DNA of 64,000 bases from Azolla pinnata (Eukaryota; Streptophyta; Polypodiopsida; Salviniales; Salviniaceae), in NCBI GenBank assembly GCA_037176905.1, contig JBBBWG010025223.1, positions 1 through 64,000 of the forward strand, given 5' to 3'. The stretch's first letter is position 1. Every line of letters begins with the position of its first letter. The notes below the pieces were generated by a model. The model did not search any database. It was given only the letters and a program-made list of their open reading frames with translations, and was not told where the DNA came from. Position numbers and translations under genes: made by a program. Shown here one piece after another: positions 36,486 through 50,260 of the stretch.

Positions 36486-39416
36486 ATGGCTTCAGCGCCG
36501 TATAAACTGGTGAGACGTGATCCGACGGTGGAGAGGAAAGTAGAAGAGCTTTGCGAGAAGGGTTTCTTGCCAGAAGCTGTCGAGCTCGTGCGGAATCACA
36601 GCCGAAAACAGGGGGATCTAGCCTCGCATGCTATGCTCTATGCGACTCTACGCAAGTGCACGAGAGTGCAAGACTTGGAGATAGGAAGGCGAATGCATTG
36701 TCTCGCCGTGAACACCGGCCTGCAATTCGAACCGTATCTGCACAGGTTGCTGATCCAGATGTATGCAGCGTGCGGCTCGTTGCTCGACGCCGATCGTGTT
36801 TTCGGGCAGCATCGAGCACCGGACATCTTTGCGTGGACCGAGATGATCTCTACGAACGCAAGGTCTGGGCGAGCTGAGCAAGGCATCGAGCTATACGGGC
36901 GAATGCAAGGGTCGGGCGTCTCGCCAGATGGTCATGCCTACGTCGCTGCACTGAAGTGCAGCATGGGAGCTCGGAACATCGGAATCGGGAAGTTGCTCCA
37001 CGCCCAGATCGTAGAAGACGGCGCGGAAACCGATTCCTTCGTACGCAACACGCTGATCGGCATGCACGCGAAGCTGGGAACGATCGGCGATGCCCGCGAC
37101 GTGTTTGAGAAATGCTTGCCGAAGCGCGACGTGGTGGCGCACGGGGTGATGATCGAGGGGTATCTGGAGAGCGGGCTTCTGGCGGAGGCGATGCAGGTGT
37201 TCGACCAGATGAAGAAGCAAGGCGTGAAGCCGGATCGAGCGGCGATCTTATCCATCTTGAAGGCGATCTCGGCGCTGGGAGATCTGCATCGCGGGAGGCT
37301 GCTTCACGTCCACACGCTGGTGCTCGGCCTGGGGCTCGAGCTCGACCTCCCGGTGCTCAACAGCATCGTCGGCATGTACTTGAAGTGCGGGAGCTTGGAA
37401 GATGCAACGAGAGTGTTTGATCGGCTATCGTCGGGGCGCCGCCGAGACGTGGTGACGGTGAACGTGATGATGTCTGGCTTGGCTCTGTTCGAGCAACACG
37501 CGGGGATCTGCCGGCTCTACGGGGAGCTCGTAAGCGAGGGCGTTTCGCCGACCCACGTGACAGTCGCGAACGTGCTGAGGGCGTGCGCCGTTGTTGGAGG
37601 CGGTTCGCGCGCGGGTAGGTGGATGCATTCCGATGCGCTGGAATCGGGGTTTTGCTCTCGCCTGCTCGTCGCAAGTAACCTCGTCGACATGTATGCCAGG
37701 TGTGGCTCTGTGGAGGATGCCGAGTCGGTGTTCTGGGGGCTACCCGAGAAGAATGCCGCGTGTTGTAATGCGATCCTCTGCGGCTATGCGCCGCGCCGGG
37801 GCGACGACGGAATCCGAGTTTTCCAGGCGATGCTGCACGCTGGGATCGAGCCCGACGGCGCCACGTTCGCGGGCGTCCTCAAGTGCGCGGGCGATCTCTG
37901 GCACGGAAGAGCTGCTCACTGCCGCCTGAGGGAGCTCGAAGCCAAGCACGACTCGCAAGCGATGAACGCGGTGATGGAGATGTACATGAAGTGCGGTAGC
38001 GCCGACGATGCATTCCGGGCGTTTGAAGGAATCGAGAAGAGCAGGGGCACCGCGGCGTGGAACGCGATCGTCGCGCGCTGCATGGAGCACGGGCACGAGG
38101 ACCGGGTCCCCGGCCTTCTGGAGCGGATGGCCAAGGAAGGAGTGGAGCCAGACGTGGCCACGTATAGCTGCATGCTGAGGCTGGAATCTTCTGTCGCCGC
38201 CGCATGGCAGGGGAGATCGGTGCACTTCCTCATCGCCGCCGCCGCCGCCGCCGCCGTAGTGCTTGACGATGGGCTCGCCGGCAACAGTATCATGAGCAAC
38301 AGCAGTGTCATGAGCAACAGCAGTATCGTCGACAGCAGTTTCATCGCCAGCGGTCTCATCGGCATGTATTCGAAGCAGGGGCGCGTAGAGGAAGCGAGGC
38401 ACGTGTTTCGCAGTAGTGCGGATAGCGAGGCATCGCCGTCATCCGGGGGCGTGGCGCATGTGATCACGTGGAACGCGATGCTGGAAGGCTACGTCTGCAA
38501 CGGCCGGTGGCAGAGCGCATGGCAGGCGTTCGAGCACATGCGGCAGGCGGCGGGGATCGAGCCCGACCGGGGGACGTGGATCGCGCGGCTCAAGTCCGTC
38601 TGCGCTCTGCGCCAGGGGAAGCTCGTGCATGCGCAGATCAGGGAAACTTTCCACGTCCGCGATCTGCTGGTGGCCAACAGCCTCCTCGACATGTACGGCA
38701 GATGCGGTAGCCTCGACGCCGCAGTCGGTGTCTTCCGCGAAGTGGATCGCCCCGATGCGGTCCTGTGGTGCTCGATCGTCGATCTCTGCGCCCGGTTCGG
38801 AAACCATGCCCTCGCGCTGCGCTGCTTCGAGCAGATGCGGCAAGAGCACCGCGGGATCGACGCCGCGTTCTGCGCCCTCCTCTCTTCCTCGGGTCACGTC
38901 GGCGCAGATCCTCCTGCTGCGCTCGGCTCGATCGCGGACGACGATGCTGTCGCGAGCACTGCTCTGATGCGTATGACGTATAACTGTCTGGTGGATCTGC
39001 TGGGGCGAGCCGGGCGGCTGGATGAGGCGCTCGACTGCCTGAAACTGGCCCCGCTCGAGCCCGATCCCGTCGCCTGGATCTCGCTGCTCAGCCACTCCAG
39101 AGCCCACGATCATCTCGGCCTCGCCACGCTCTGCTTCGACCGCTTGTCTGATTCTCACACAAATCGGGCTGCCCAGTACGTGCTCTTGTCGCGCCTCTAT
39201 GCCGAGAACGGCTTGATGGAGGACGCGGAGCTCCTGGAAGCTGCCAGGAAGTCGCGGGGCTTGTGGAAAACGCCCGGGAGGGCCGTTGTCGAGGCCCACG
39301 GCGGCGGCGTGCATGAATTCGTCGGCGGGAACGTGCGCCTGCTGCCCCGCGAGATCCTTGCAAAGTTGAAGCGGCTTCGCATCGGGATCAAGGCGCAAGG
39401 TTACGTGCCCCTCTGA
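36486..39416 (+). CDS. PLS-class pentatricopeptide-repeat protein with E-type C-terminus, intronless, 976 aa
   Basis: A single open frame with tandem PPR motifs from about residue 50 to 860. Typical signatures are LIQMYAACGSLLDADRVF, PDIFAWTEMIS, NSIVGMYLKCGSLEDA, NLVDMYARCGSVEDAESVF, NSLLDMYGRCGSLDAAVGVF and YNCLVDLLGRAGRLDEA. P, L and S types alternate. The C-terminus has E-like sequence (YVLLSRLYAENGLMEDAELL, then LWKTPGRAVVE and VHEFVGGN) but stops before any DYW deaminase. Such proteins bind organelle RNA and guide C-to-U editing or processing; the target and organelle cannot be read, and the N-terminus (MASAPYKLVRRD) is not a clear transit peptide. Odd: a poly-Ala run and SNSS repeats at about residues 584-617 expand one motif. 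The gene is markedly GC-rich compared with its neighbours. Confidence 0.93.
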   Translation: MASAPYKLVRRDPTVERKVEELCEKGFLPEAVELVRNHSRKQGDLASHAMLYATLRKCTRVQDLEIGRRMHCLAVNTGLQFEPYLHRLLIQMYAACGSLLDADRVFGQHRAPDIFAWTEMISTNARSGRAEQGIELYGRMQGSGVSPDGHAYVAALKCSMGARNIGIGKLLHAQIVEDGAETDSFVRNTLIGMHAKLGTIGDARDVFEKCLPKRDVVAHGVMIEGYLESGLLAEAMQVFDQMKKQGVKPDRAAILSILKAISALGDLHRGRLLHVHTLVLGLGLELDLPVLNSIVGMYLKCGSLEDATRVFDRLSSGRRRDVVTVNVMMSGLALFEQHAGICRLYGELVSEGVSPTHVTVANVLRACAVVGGGSRAGRWMHSDALESGFCSRLLVASNLVDMYARCGSVEDAESVFWGLPEKNAACCNAILCGYAPRRGDDGIRVFQAMLHAGIEPDGATFAGVLKCAGDLWHGRAAHCRLRELEAKHDSQAMNAVMEMYMKCGSADDAFRAFEGIEKSRGTAAWNAIVARCMEHGHEDRVPGLLERMAKEGVEPDVATYSCMLRLESSVAAAWQGRSVHFLIAAAAAAAVVLDDGLAGNSIMSNSSVMSNSSIVDSSFIASGLIGMYSKQGRVEEARHVFRSSADSEASPSSGGVAHVITWNAMLEGYVCNGRWQSAWQAFEHMRQAAGIEPDRGTWIARLKSVCALRQGKLVHAQIRETFHVRDLLVANSLLDMYGRCGSLDAAVGVFREVDRPDAVLWCSIVDLCARFGNHALALRCFEQMRQEHRGIDAAFCALLSSSGHVGADPPAALGSIADDDAVASTALMRMTYNCLVDLLGRAGRLDEALDCLKLAPLEPDPVAWISLLSHSRAHDHLGLATLCFDRLSDSHTNRAAQYVLLSRLYAENGLMEDAELLEAARKSRGLWKTPGRAVVEAHGGGVHEFVGGNVRLLPREILAKLKRLRIGIKAQGYVPL

Positions 39417-39864
39417 AAACATCATTAATCCGGAAGCTCCCGCTTTGTGGGGCCCTCCCTCGGAACGTTTTCGTTACAGAGGACGCAAAGAAAAAAGAAA
39501 AGAAAAGAAAAGAAAAGACCGCATTGGTCGATCGATTGGGTTCATGATCGATCAAGTAAGGTTAATCATTGGCCATGGGATTAAATATGTTTACGTGATT
39601 AGCCTCGTGTTAAGCAAGTACATGCGCCGAATACATCAATTCGATCGGTTGCTTACAAACCCGAGCTGTAAATTCGAATCGAGCGTTCACCTTCGTAAGC
39701 AGCCTTGTGCGAATTCCACGAGCTTTGCATTCGCTTCTTCCTCTTCTGCGAACGGCATCGGTTCTGTTATTATTACGCTCGAGCTGATGCGTTAAAAGTA
39801 GGGGTTTAATGGCGTGATTAGTAACCGGTTTAGCAATGACAGTGGGAATCTGAAGCTAGCAGCA
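39417..39864. other. PPR 3' flank
   Basis: Contains an AGAAAAGAAAAG run (about 39494-39517) and no second gene. It probably includes the PPR 3' UTR. Confidence 0.45.
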
Positions 39865-40890
39865 TGCGTTCGCCGGTGAATTTGAGCAGAATCTGAGCAG
39901 ATCCCATCCATGGCTTCAGGTCGCCGGTGAATCTGAGCAGAATCTGAGTAGATCCCATCCATGGCTTCATCAGGACCCTAGATGCACATGCACATGCAAT
40001 ATGTAGATGCATTCATAATCGCCAGTGGATCAGTGAATCTGAACCGATCCCATTAGATGCACATGCACATGCAATATGCAGATGCAGATGCACATGCACA
40101 TGCAATATGCAGATGCACATGCACATGCAATATGTAGATGCATTCATAATCGCCAGTGGATCAGTGAATCTGAATCGATCCCATCCATGGACCCTAGACG
40201 CACATGCACATGCAATATGCAGATGCACATACAATATGTAGATGCACATACAATATGTAGATGCACATGCACATGCATGCACATACAATCTGCAGATGCA
40301 ATATGCAAATGTACATGCACATGCACATGCAATATGCAGATGCAGATGCAGATGCAGATGCAGATGCAGATGCAGATGCACATGCACATGCAATATGCAG
40401 ATGCACATGCACATGCAATATGCAGATGCAGATGCAGATGCACATTCATATATGCATATGTAGACATAGATGCACATGCACATATAATATGGAGATGCAG
40501 ATGCACATACAATATGCAAATGCATGCTTGTGGCCCATGCCCAGCATATGCATGCATGCTAGCATGCCACGCATGCACATGCATGGCGCACATACGCATG
40601 CTCTCACGCATAAGCATGCTGATCTGCATGTGCTGCACGTGCGCATGCATGCCCCACATGCCCATGCACATGCACGTAAGCATGTTTGGTGTGCATATCG
40701 CACACGAGCATGCATGCTTACACATGCACACACATGCATGCTACCGGTCGATGACGCATGCAATGCAGCATGTGTATGCATGCACGCATGCATGCTACGC
40801 ACCCACGCATGCATGCCGGCACATGCGCATGCGCGTTCGTTCACATGCATCGCATGCATCGCATGCACATGCCATCATTTTGTTCACAGT
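39865..40890. repeat. Compound array: 51-bp, 131-bp, GCACAT/GCAGAT and CATG repeats upstream of the ROP gene
   Basis: A 51-bp unit starting CGCCGGTGAAT lies at 39871 and 39922. A 131-bp unit (GATGCATTCATAATCGCC) lies at 40006 and 40137. Hexamers GCACAT, GCAGAT and AATATG run to about 40540, then CATG-rich alternating DNA to about 40875. The array ends about 110 bp before the ROP start codon. Frames over it code only for His/Met/Gln-rich low complexity. Confidence 0.95.
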
Positions 40891-40908
40891 CTAGTTCCCA
40901 CTGTCTGA

Positions 40909-44103
<3,195 letters not shown>

Positions 44104-45412
44104 TTGATGATGTGCCCAGAACTTGGTTCTCGAACCCACGGAGCTCGATTTACTTGCATTGCAGTGTGAAATGACCCATGCCCTTTTCTTAACCCTGTTT
44201 TTTCCCCCGGATTTAGCGATAAGAAGAAAGAAAAGACACGTTTTGAACATTTCCACAGGGAAGTTGTGTTAGCATGGCTATGCCTTATTTAATTGGTGTT
44301 TATTTGGCATTAGTCTCATTGCACCCATCTCTGGATGTGTTTGGGGTATCTTAATCTCTCTGTATCTTGGAGAGCTCTCACTTCATTATCCCTGAATCCG
44401 GGAGTTGTAGCTTAATTACATTTGTAAACCACTGATTCAACCAAGGTTATTTTTCTATTATTCCGTTGGCATATCAATGATTGTAGTTTGCTCCTCCTCT
44501 CATATTGATGCTTGCCACCCTATCAGCTTTGCTGTTATGACTGTAAAGGATTTGATGTCAGAATTGTACATACATTCAGCCCCAGCTTCAAAATCTATTT
44601 TGAATTCATTTTCATTTTTATTTGAACAAGTATGTGCATATGTGTGTAACTGACATTTATTTATTTAAATTGAAACGCGAAGGAAATGGATTTTCTATTG
44701 GACCAGTTCCTTTCTTCTGTACCAAATAGAAATCTGATTCTGAACGAAATAAATCTGCAAAAACAAGTCCCACAAAATATGGCAAAAATAGAAGCGATTG
44801 AAACAGCTCACATGTCTGATTCCAGAATAAAAATGAGAAGTGCAAATTAAAATGGAAAGCAATGCTACGAAAAAAGAACGAACAACTTGCGAAAGGAAAG
44901 GAAAGGAAAGGAAAGGAAAGGAGTAAATTTTGCGAAAAAACACACGAAAATCAGTAAAAATTAGTGACTTGATTAGAAGATACGAGTTTGATTGATCTCT
45001 AGGATGATCCATGGATCCGATTGTTCGGATCGACAAAAAGGAGATCATAACATTGGAACCCTGCAAAGAATGCAAGGTAAGAAAGATGAAAAACACACAA
45101 TGAGAGAGAGACAGAGAGAGAGATGCGGGCTAATCTGGAACAGAGAACTTAACAAGACATTGACAGACAAAGGTGCTAGAAATGAACAAATGTCCGTAGA
45201 AACCTCGTACAACAAGATCTGCAGCAGTAATCGATGGACGCTCCATTTGCAGGGCATCAGGAGGGATGAATCGGATCGGACGATGGATCTGGGCGATGCC
45301 CCTTCCTGATCGATGGAAAGAAGGCTCGAAAAACCTCTGCATTGACGAAGAAGGGTCGAAAAACCTACCGACATCGAGAAGGGAGAATCGGACGATGATG
45401 GATCCGATTCTC
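44104..45412. other. ROP 3' flank and downstream region of the small minus-strand gene
   Basis: The ROP 3' UTR probably covers the first few hundred bases. A GGAAA pentamer run occurs at 44895-44922. No other coding sequence is recognised. GC content rises from about 45230 toward the minus-strand gene. Confidence 0.45.
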
Positions 45413-45751
45413 TCAATCCGAATGGCGGAACCTCGCCCTCGCGCTGTCGACGAGCGAGTTGATCCACGCGAGGAAGCCCTTGACCTTGTCGGAGACGTAC
45501 TCGAAGAGGCGGAGGACGAGGTCGTGGAGCTTGTTGGAGAGGTCGACGAGGAGGCTGTAGACATGGAAGGACATCTCCCTCGCCTTGGCCGCGATGTCGT
45601 TGAGCTTGGCCCTGAGCCGCTTGCAGAGCGATCTGAGCCGCTTCGCCATCTCTCGGGGATTCGCGATTGCGTCGAAGTCTGGGCGTGGGATTGATGCGAT
45701 CGCCATCTCCAGATGGGCGGCCACATGCGACCATCCGCGCTCTGAGCCCAT
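45413..45751 (-). CDS. Small unrecognised helical protein, 112 aa
   Basis: An open frame on the minus strand, ATG at 45751-45749 to TGA at 45415-45413, in a GC-rich island. Codons strongly favour C or G in third position (CTC, GTC, AAG, GAC), unlike the flanking AT-rich DNA, which supports translation. The peptide starts MGSERGWSHVAAHLEMA; residues about 35-108 look like one or more amphipathic helices (KRLRSLCKRLRAKLND, SLLVDLSNKLHDLVLRLF, VKGFLAWINSLVDSARARF). There is no signal peptide, Cys motif or known domain. A membrane-surface or coiled-coil role is possible but unsupported. The same island is also open in two other frames, which lowers confidence. Confidence 0.45.
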   Translation of the reverse strand: MGSERGWSHVAAHLEMAIASIPRPDFDAIANPREMAKRLRSLCKRLRAKLNDIAAKAREMSFHVYSLLVDLSNKLHDLVLRLFEYVSDKVKGFLAWINSLVDSARARFRHSD

Positions 45752-46849
45752 CTGCTGTGTGTGGCTCTAGATGAATCTGGAGCCTACTGCTGCTAACTAA
45801 CTAACTAACTGGGGATAGCTAAGCTAAGCTGAGCTATTGTAGCTGAGCAGAGAGGACAAGCTCGACTTCGATAGCGGAACGTGTTGGGCTAGACTTATCG
45901 GGCTGGTGTTGTGGCAACAAGTACATGCGTCGAAAAGTCCAGAGCTAGCTGGAGCTGGAGCCAGAGCCAGAGTTGGAGCCAGAGCCATGGCCTTGCCACA
46001 AACTCTTTTATGATGTCTCATCCACATAGATACACACACACACACACACACACACCTATAGTGGAATGGTCAAATGGCCATGCCTAAATATGTCGTCTAA
46101 CCGATAAACATGTCGAGAGGGCTTGGCTTGGCTTGGCTTGGCTTAGTTGTCCCCTCTCCTAAAACAGGACTAGGAATGATCAATCCCCCATTCTTCAGAG
46201 AACATCTTGAAAAGCCATTTTTCCCACCGTAAAAACTGATATGCTCCCCTGGGAAACATAAAAAGAAGGCCCCAAAGTCAAAGGCGATTGATTTCCGAGA
46301 AGGAGATGCGGTTCGGCCCATTCTCAGCGACCAGAAGAACCCGACTTTAGCCGTGCCCGTTTTCGGGCCGCCAACTTTGTTCCGAGTTACGCAACAGGAA
46401 AACCTCGTGTGTCACCTGCGTCTCTCTCTGTCTCTATCTCTGTAGATCTAGCTCCTCTCGGAAAGGCTTTGCGTGCAGATCGACCAACGTGCAAGATGAT
46501 CTTCGCCTCTGCAGGATATGATCGGACGATAGAGAGCAGACGCCTCGTGGGGCTTCGGCGAATTCCCAGGCTCTGCTAACCGAGAACACGGGCGACGGTT
46601 TTCTCGTCCTCGAGCGATTGAAGCCTCGAACGTCAGATTCGCTTATACTTGTAATCTCCACATCAGTGCGGGCTATACAGGCGATTTGGTTGGGAATTAT
46701 TTTCACATTGCGGGGCCAATTCGAGGAAATCACTTGCTTTAGTCCATTGGCTGTTTTTTTTCTCACTGTAGCTAATGAAAGGATCATTTTACCAAAACAA
46801 AAAAAAAAGGATGTGGAAATTGGGACATGAAGTAGAGAGAGAATATGGG
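45752..46849. other. Intergenic DNA with short repeats
   Basis: Includes a CAGAG/GGAGC-rich patch (about 45950-45985), a CA run (46034-46054) and a TTGGC pentamer run (46123-46145). Several open frames are present but none is recognised as a gene. The first part presumably holds the promoter of the small minus-strand gene. Confidence 0.5.
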
Positions 46850-48250
46850 CAAAGTACTAGGGAGTAGAGGAGAATATGGTGGAGAGAAAAATAGCATACA
46901 TATATATAAATAAGTAAATAAAGGGAATCAATCAATCAATCACTTGATTAACTAATCAATCACTTAATTAACTAATCAATCACCTAATTAGCAGCTTAAT
47001 GAATTAAAATAGCCTACATGTTTAAGAATAGGAGAAGGAAAAGTGCAGATGAAGTAGAGAGAGGATATGGAAAAAAGTACACAAGCATGTATAAATAAAA
47101 AGAAGGAATTAATTGATTAAAATGGGATTATGTTGGAGAATAGGAGAAGGAGAAGTCCAGATGGAGTAGAGAGAGAATCTGGGAAATTCCAGGAAAAGGA
47201 AGAGAGAGGAAAATAGGAAAGGTGGAGAGAGGAAAATAGAAAAGGTATAGAGAGGAAAATAGAAAAGGTGTAGAGAAGAGAATAGCATAAAGAAAAGGGA
47301 ATCAATAAAGTAATAAATAATTAAAAAAGAAAAGGTATAGAGGGGAAAATAGCAAATCAATATAGTAATAAATTAAAATAGAAAATGTAGAGAGAGGAAA
47401 CTAGAAAAGGTAGAGAGAGAAAACTAGAAAAGCTAGAGAGAGGAAAATAGCATAGCTAAAGGGAGTCAGTAAAGTAATAAATAATTAAAAATAGAAATGG
47501 TTGAGAGGAAACTAGAAAAGGGAATCAATATAGTAATAAATTAAAATAGAAAATGTAGAGAGAGGAAACTAGAAAAGGTAGAGAGAGAAAAATAGAAAAG
47601 GTAGAAAGAGGAAAATAGCATAGCTAAAGGGAGTCAGTAAAGTAATAAATAATTAAAAATAGAAATGGTTGAGAGAGGAAACTAGAAAAGGAAGAGAGAG
47701 GAAAATAACATAGAAAAGGGAGTCAGAACAGTAATAAATAATTAAAAAGCAAAAGGTGGAGAGAGGAAAATAGCAAAGAAGGGAATCAATAAAGTAATAA
47801 ATAATTGAATTAGAACATGTAGAGAGAGGAAAATAAATAATTACTTCTCTGCAATAAATAATTAAAATAGAAAATGTAGAGAGAGGAAACTCGAAAAGCT
47901 GGAGAGAGGAAAATAGCATAGAAGAGGGTGTCAATAAAGTAATGAAGAATTAAAATAGAAAATGTAGAGAGAGGAAACTAGAAAAGGTAGAGAGAGGAAA
48001 ATAGCATAGAAAATGGGAGCGATAAAGGAAGAAATAATTAAAATAGTTTTTGTTTTTCTGTTTTTTTTTGTGGACAAAAGAATAATTAAAATAGAAAAGG
48101 AAGAGAGAGGAAAATAGCATAGAGTCAATAAAGTAATGAAGAATTAAAATAGAAAATGTAGAGAGAGGAAACTAGAAAAGGTAGAGAGAGGAAAATAGCA
48201 TAGAAAAGGGGAGCAATAAAGGAAGAAATAATTAAAATAGTTTTTGTTAT
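46850..48250. repeat. 1.4-kb GA/AT-rich degenerate minisatellite
   Basis: Built from recurring words GAAAATGTAGAGAGAGGAAA (47381, 47549, 47870, 47958, 48152), AGAAAAGGTAGAGAGAG, AATAGCATAGAAAAGGG and CAATAAAGTAATAAATAATT. The words recur in shuffled order with no single period (spacings 168, 321, 88, 194), so it grew by repeated partial duplication. One strand is nearly all purine over long runs. No gene. Confidence 0.9.
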
Positions 48251-50260
48251 TTTTTTGTGGACAAAAGAAAAATGCGGATTCTCTCTTCTCTTTGTGCACA
48301 CAGAAAAGAAGAAGAAGAAGAAGAAGAAGAAGAAGAAGAAGAAGAAGAAGAGGAAGAGGAAGAGGAAGAGCTTCTGATGATGATGATGATGATGATGACT
48401 GATGATGCAGGCGATGGAGAAGGAAGGAGAAGCAGACGCAGAAGAAGATCCGAAAGAGCGAAGAAGAAGGAGGAGGCAGGCTAGAACGCGGGGACACGGA
48501 GATGCGAGGTAGGAATCGCTACTACCACATCATCCTGGATTTTTTCTCGGCTGAATTTTCTGCCGTGGAGCCAAGAAAAATCGGTGCTTTTCTTCCTGAC
48601 ACGTCTGTTGATGGGACCCCAAGTGAGCCGCTCCGCCGCAGAATCCAGAACACATGTGTAAGTTTAGTTGCACATCAGTCTTTTTCCTCCATTCCCCTCA
48701 TTCATCTCTCTGTATGCTCGATTTCTTTCGTATTTCTTTCTGTTTTGTTTCTTGCTGAATTCCGATTCCTCACTCTTTGTTCTCTTTCCGTTTGTCATTT
48801 TGATTCCTTAGTTAAAATTTCCTTCGTTTGGTTCCTCCGGTCTTTTTTCTCCTTCTGCTTATCTATTTAACCTCGTTGCATTCCCCGCCTCATTTTCCTC
48901 CTTCATCTCGCTATGTGTATCTCATTCACATTTCTTTGAGTTCTTTTTTCTCTCTCATTTTAATTCTCCGTTTCTTCTTTCAATAATTTATTTACTTCTC
49001 GTCTTTAAATGCTTAAAATTCTAGTTTTCCTTTATCCATTTCCTCATCTGTAAATATCTAATTTTGATTTATTCAGAATTTATGCTCTTTTGTCAGTGGA
49101 TACTATGGATCTGAAGATGGACTTCTTTTGTGTTTCTGCTGGCAATGACCTGAAATCGGCACAAAGTTGCTAAGCATTAGAGAATACTTTAGATGGATTT
49201 TGGATTTTCTCATCAATTTAGGTTTACTGATCTTTCATGCTTGTATTTATTCTCCCTCGGGGGTAAAATCCAGTTGAATTTGGTTTGGTCTAAATAGAAG
49301 GTGCATGATTGCTTATTGTTTCACTGTATTTGGTGCTTCTTTTATTGCAAAGCACACTGATTTTCAAATTCTGATTTCAAATCTGCTCAAGTCCTCGTTA
49401 TGCATTTCAATCATTCTGAATATTCCATGCCTAGTTCTGCCCAAATGCTTATCATCTTCTCTAATTTGGTGATTTTGATACGGTCACAACCTTCTTTTCT
49501 CTTCCCGATTTGATGCGTCTGTTTCGGAGATATGCAACTTTTTTTTAGCCGATTTCTTGAAGCTGCCAATCATGCTGAAACTTCAATGCCCAGCTGCCAA
49601 ATACTTGTTACCTCTCTGATATTTTAATTCCTCCATTGGAATGCAGACTATTTTACAAATATCTAATTTACAAGCTCCTAACTCTTTGATCGCAATTGAA
49701 ATTTGATTGGATTTTTTCTCCCTTTTTCTGGTTTCATTTGAGAATCCGTAATTACACTATTTTAACCCTATTAGGCAGTTTCACGCACTTTCTTTTCATC
49801 ATCAAATTATCCACTGACAATTGCCTAGTTCTTTTCTTCAATTGTCAAGGTCAAGAAGTTTTGATTCTATCTACTGACTTTCCACCAATTTTAATAAGTT
49901 GTTTATACTTGGATATTTTCACAAATCCATTTTTTTGGATCAGATTTTAATGATGCAGAAGGACATCCGTGCCAATATTATATTTTTCCACAAACCCTAC
50001 ACTGGTATCTCTGAGGATCAAGCAACACTTGTCTAATACTATCCAGTGCATCAAACCATTTCAATATAAGAATGTTTGCAGTGAATATCGTACACTCTCA
50101 ACCGATTCAAACAAGTATATGAAGGAGTGGAAATGATGGATAAGGTCATTTTGTTTCTATACATATGTTTTCCGCCAGTGAGCAAAACAGCTATGAACAA
50201 GATGTGAGATTGAGCAGCTCTCTACGAAATATTTGAAAAGGTTGAAGCTGAGAAATTGAG
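48251..50260 (+). other. Presumed leader and leader intron of the DUF630/DUF632 gene, with GAA and ATG microsatellites
   Basis: GAA runs (48306-48371) and GAT runs (48376-48397) precede a GC-richer segment. A strong donor, ACATGT|GTAAGT (48657/48658), ends it. The next 1.6 kb is a T-rich, intron-like sequence without coding. I infer a UTR exon ending at 48657 spliced to an unseen acceptor before the ATG at 50261. A 122-codon frame from 48502 runs through this donor and is not recognised. Confidence 0.35.

Noticed and set aside
40076-40908. Long Met-Gln-His and Cys-Ile-His frames upstream of the ROP gene
   Set aside because: Products of GCACAT/GCAGAT/CATG repeats, open on both strands.
48257-48484. 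Poly-Glu frame after the GA minisatellite
   Set aside because: Encoded by a GAA microsatellite with ATG repeats; no support as a gene.
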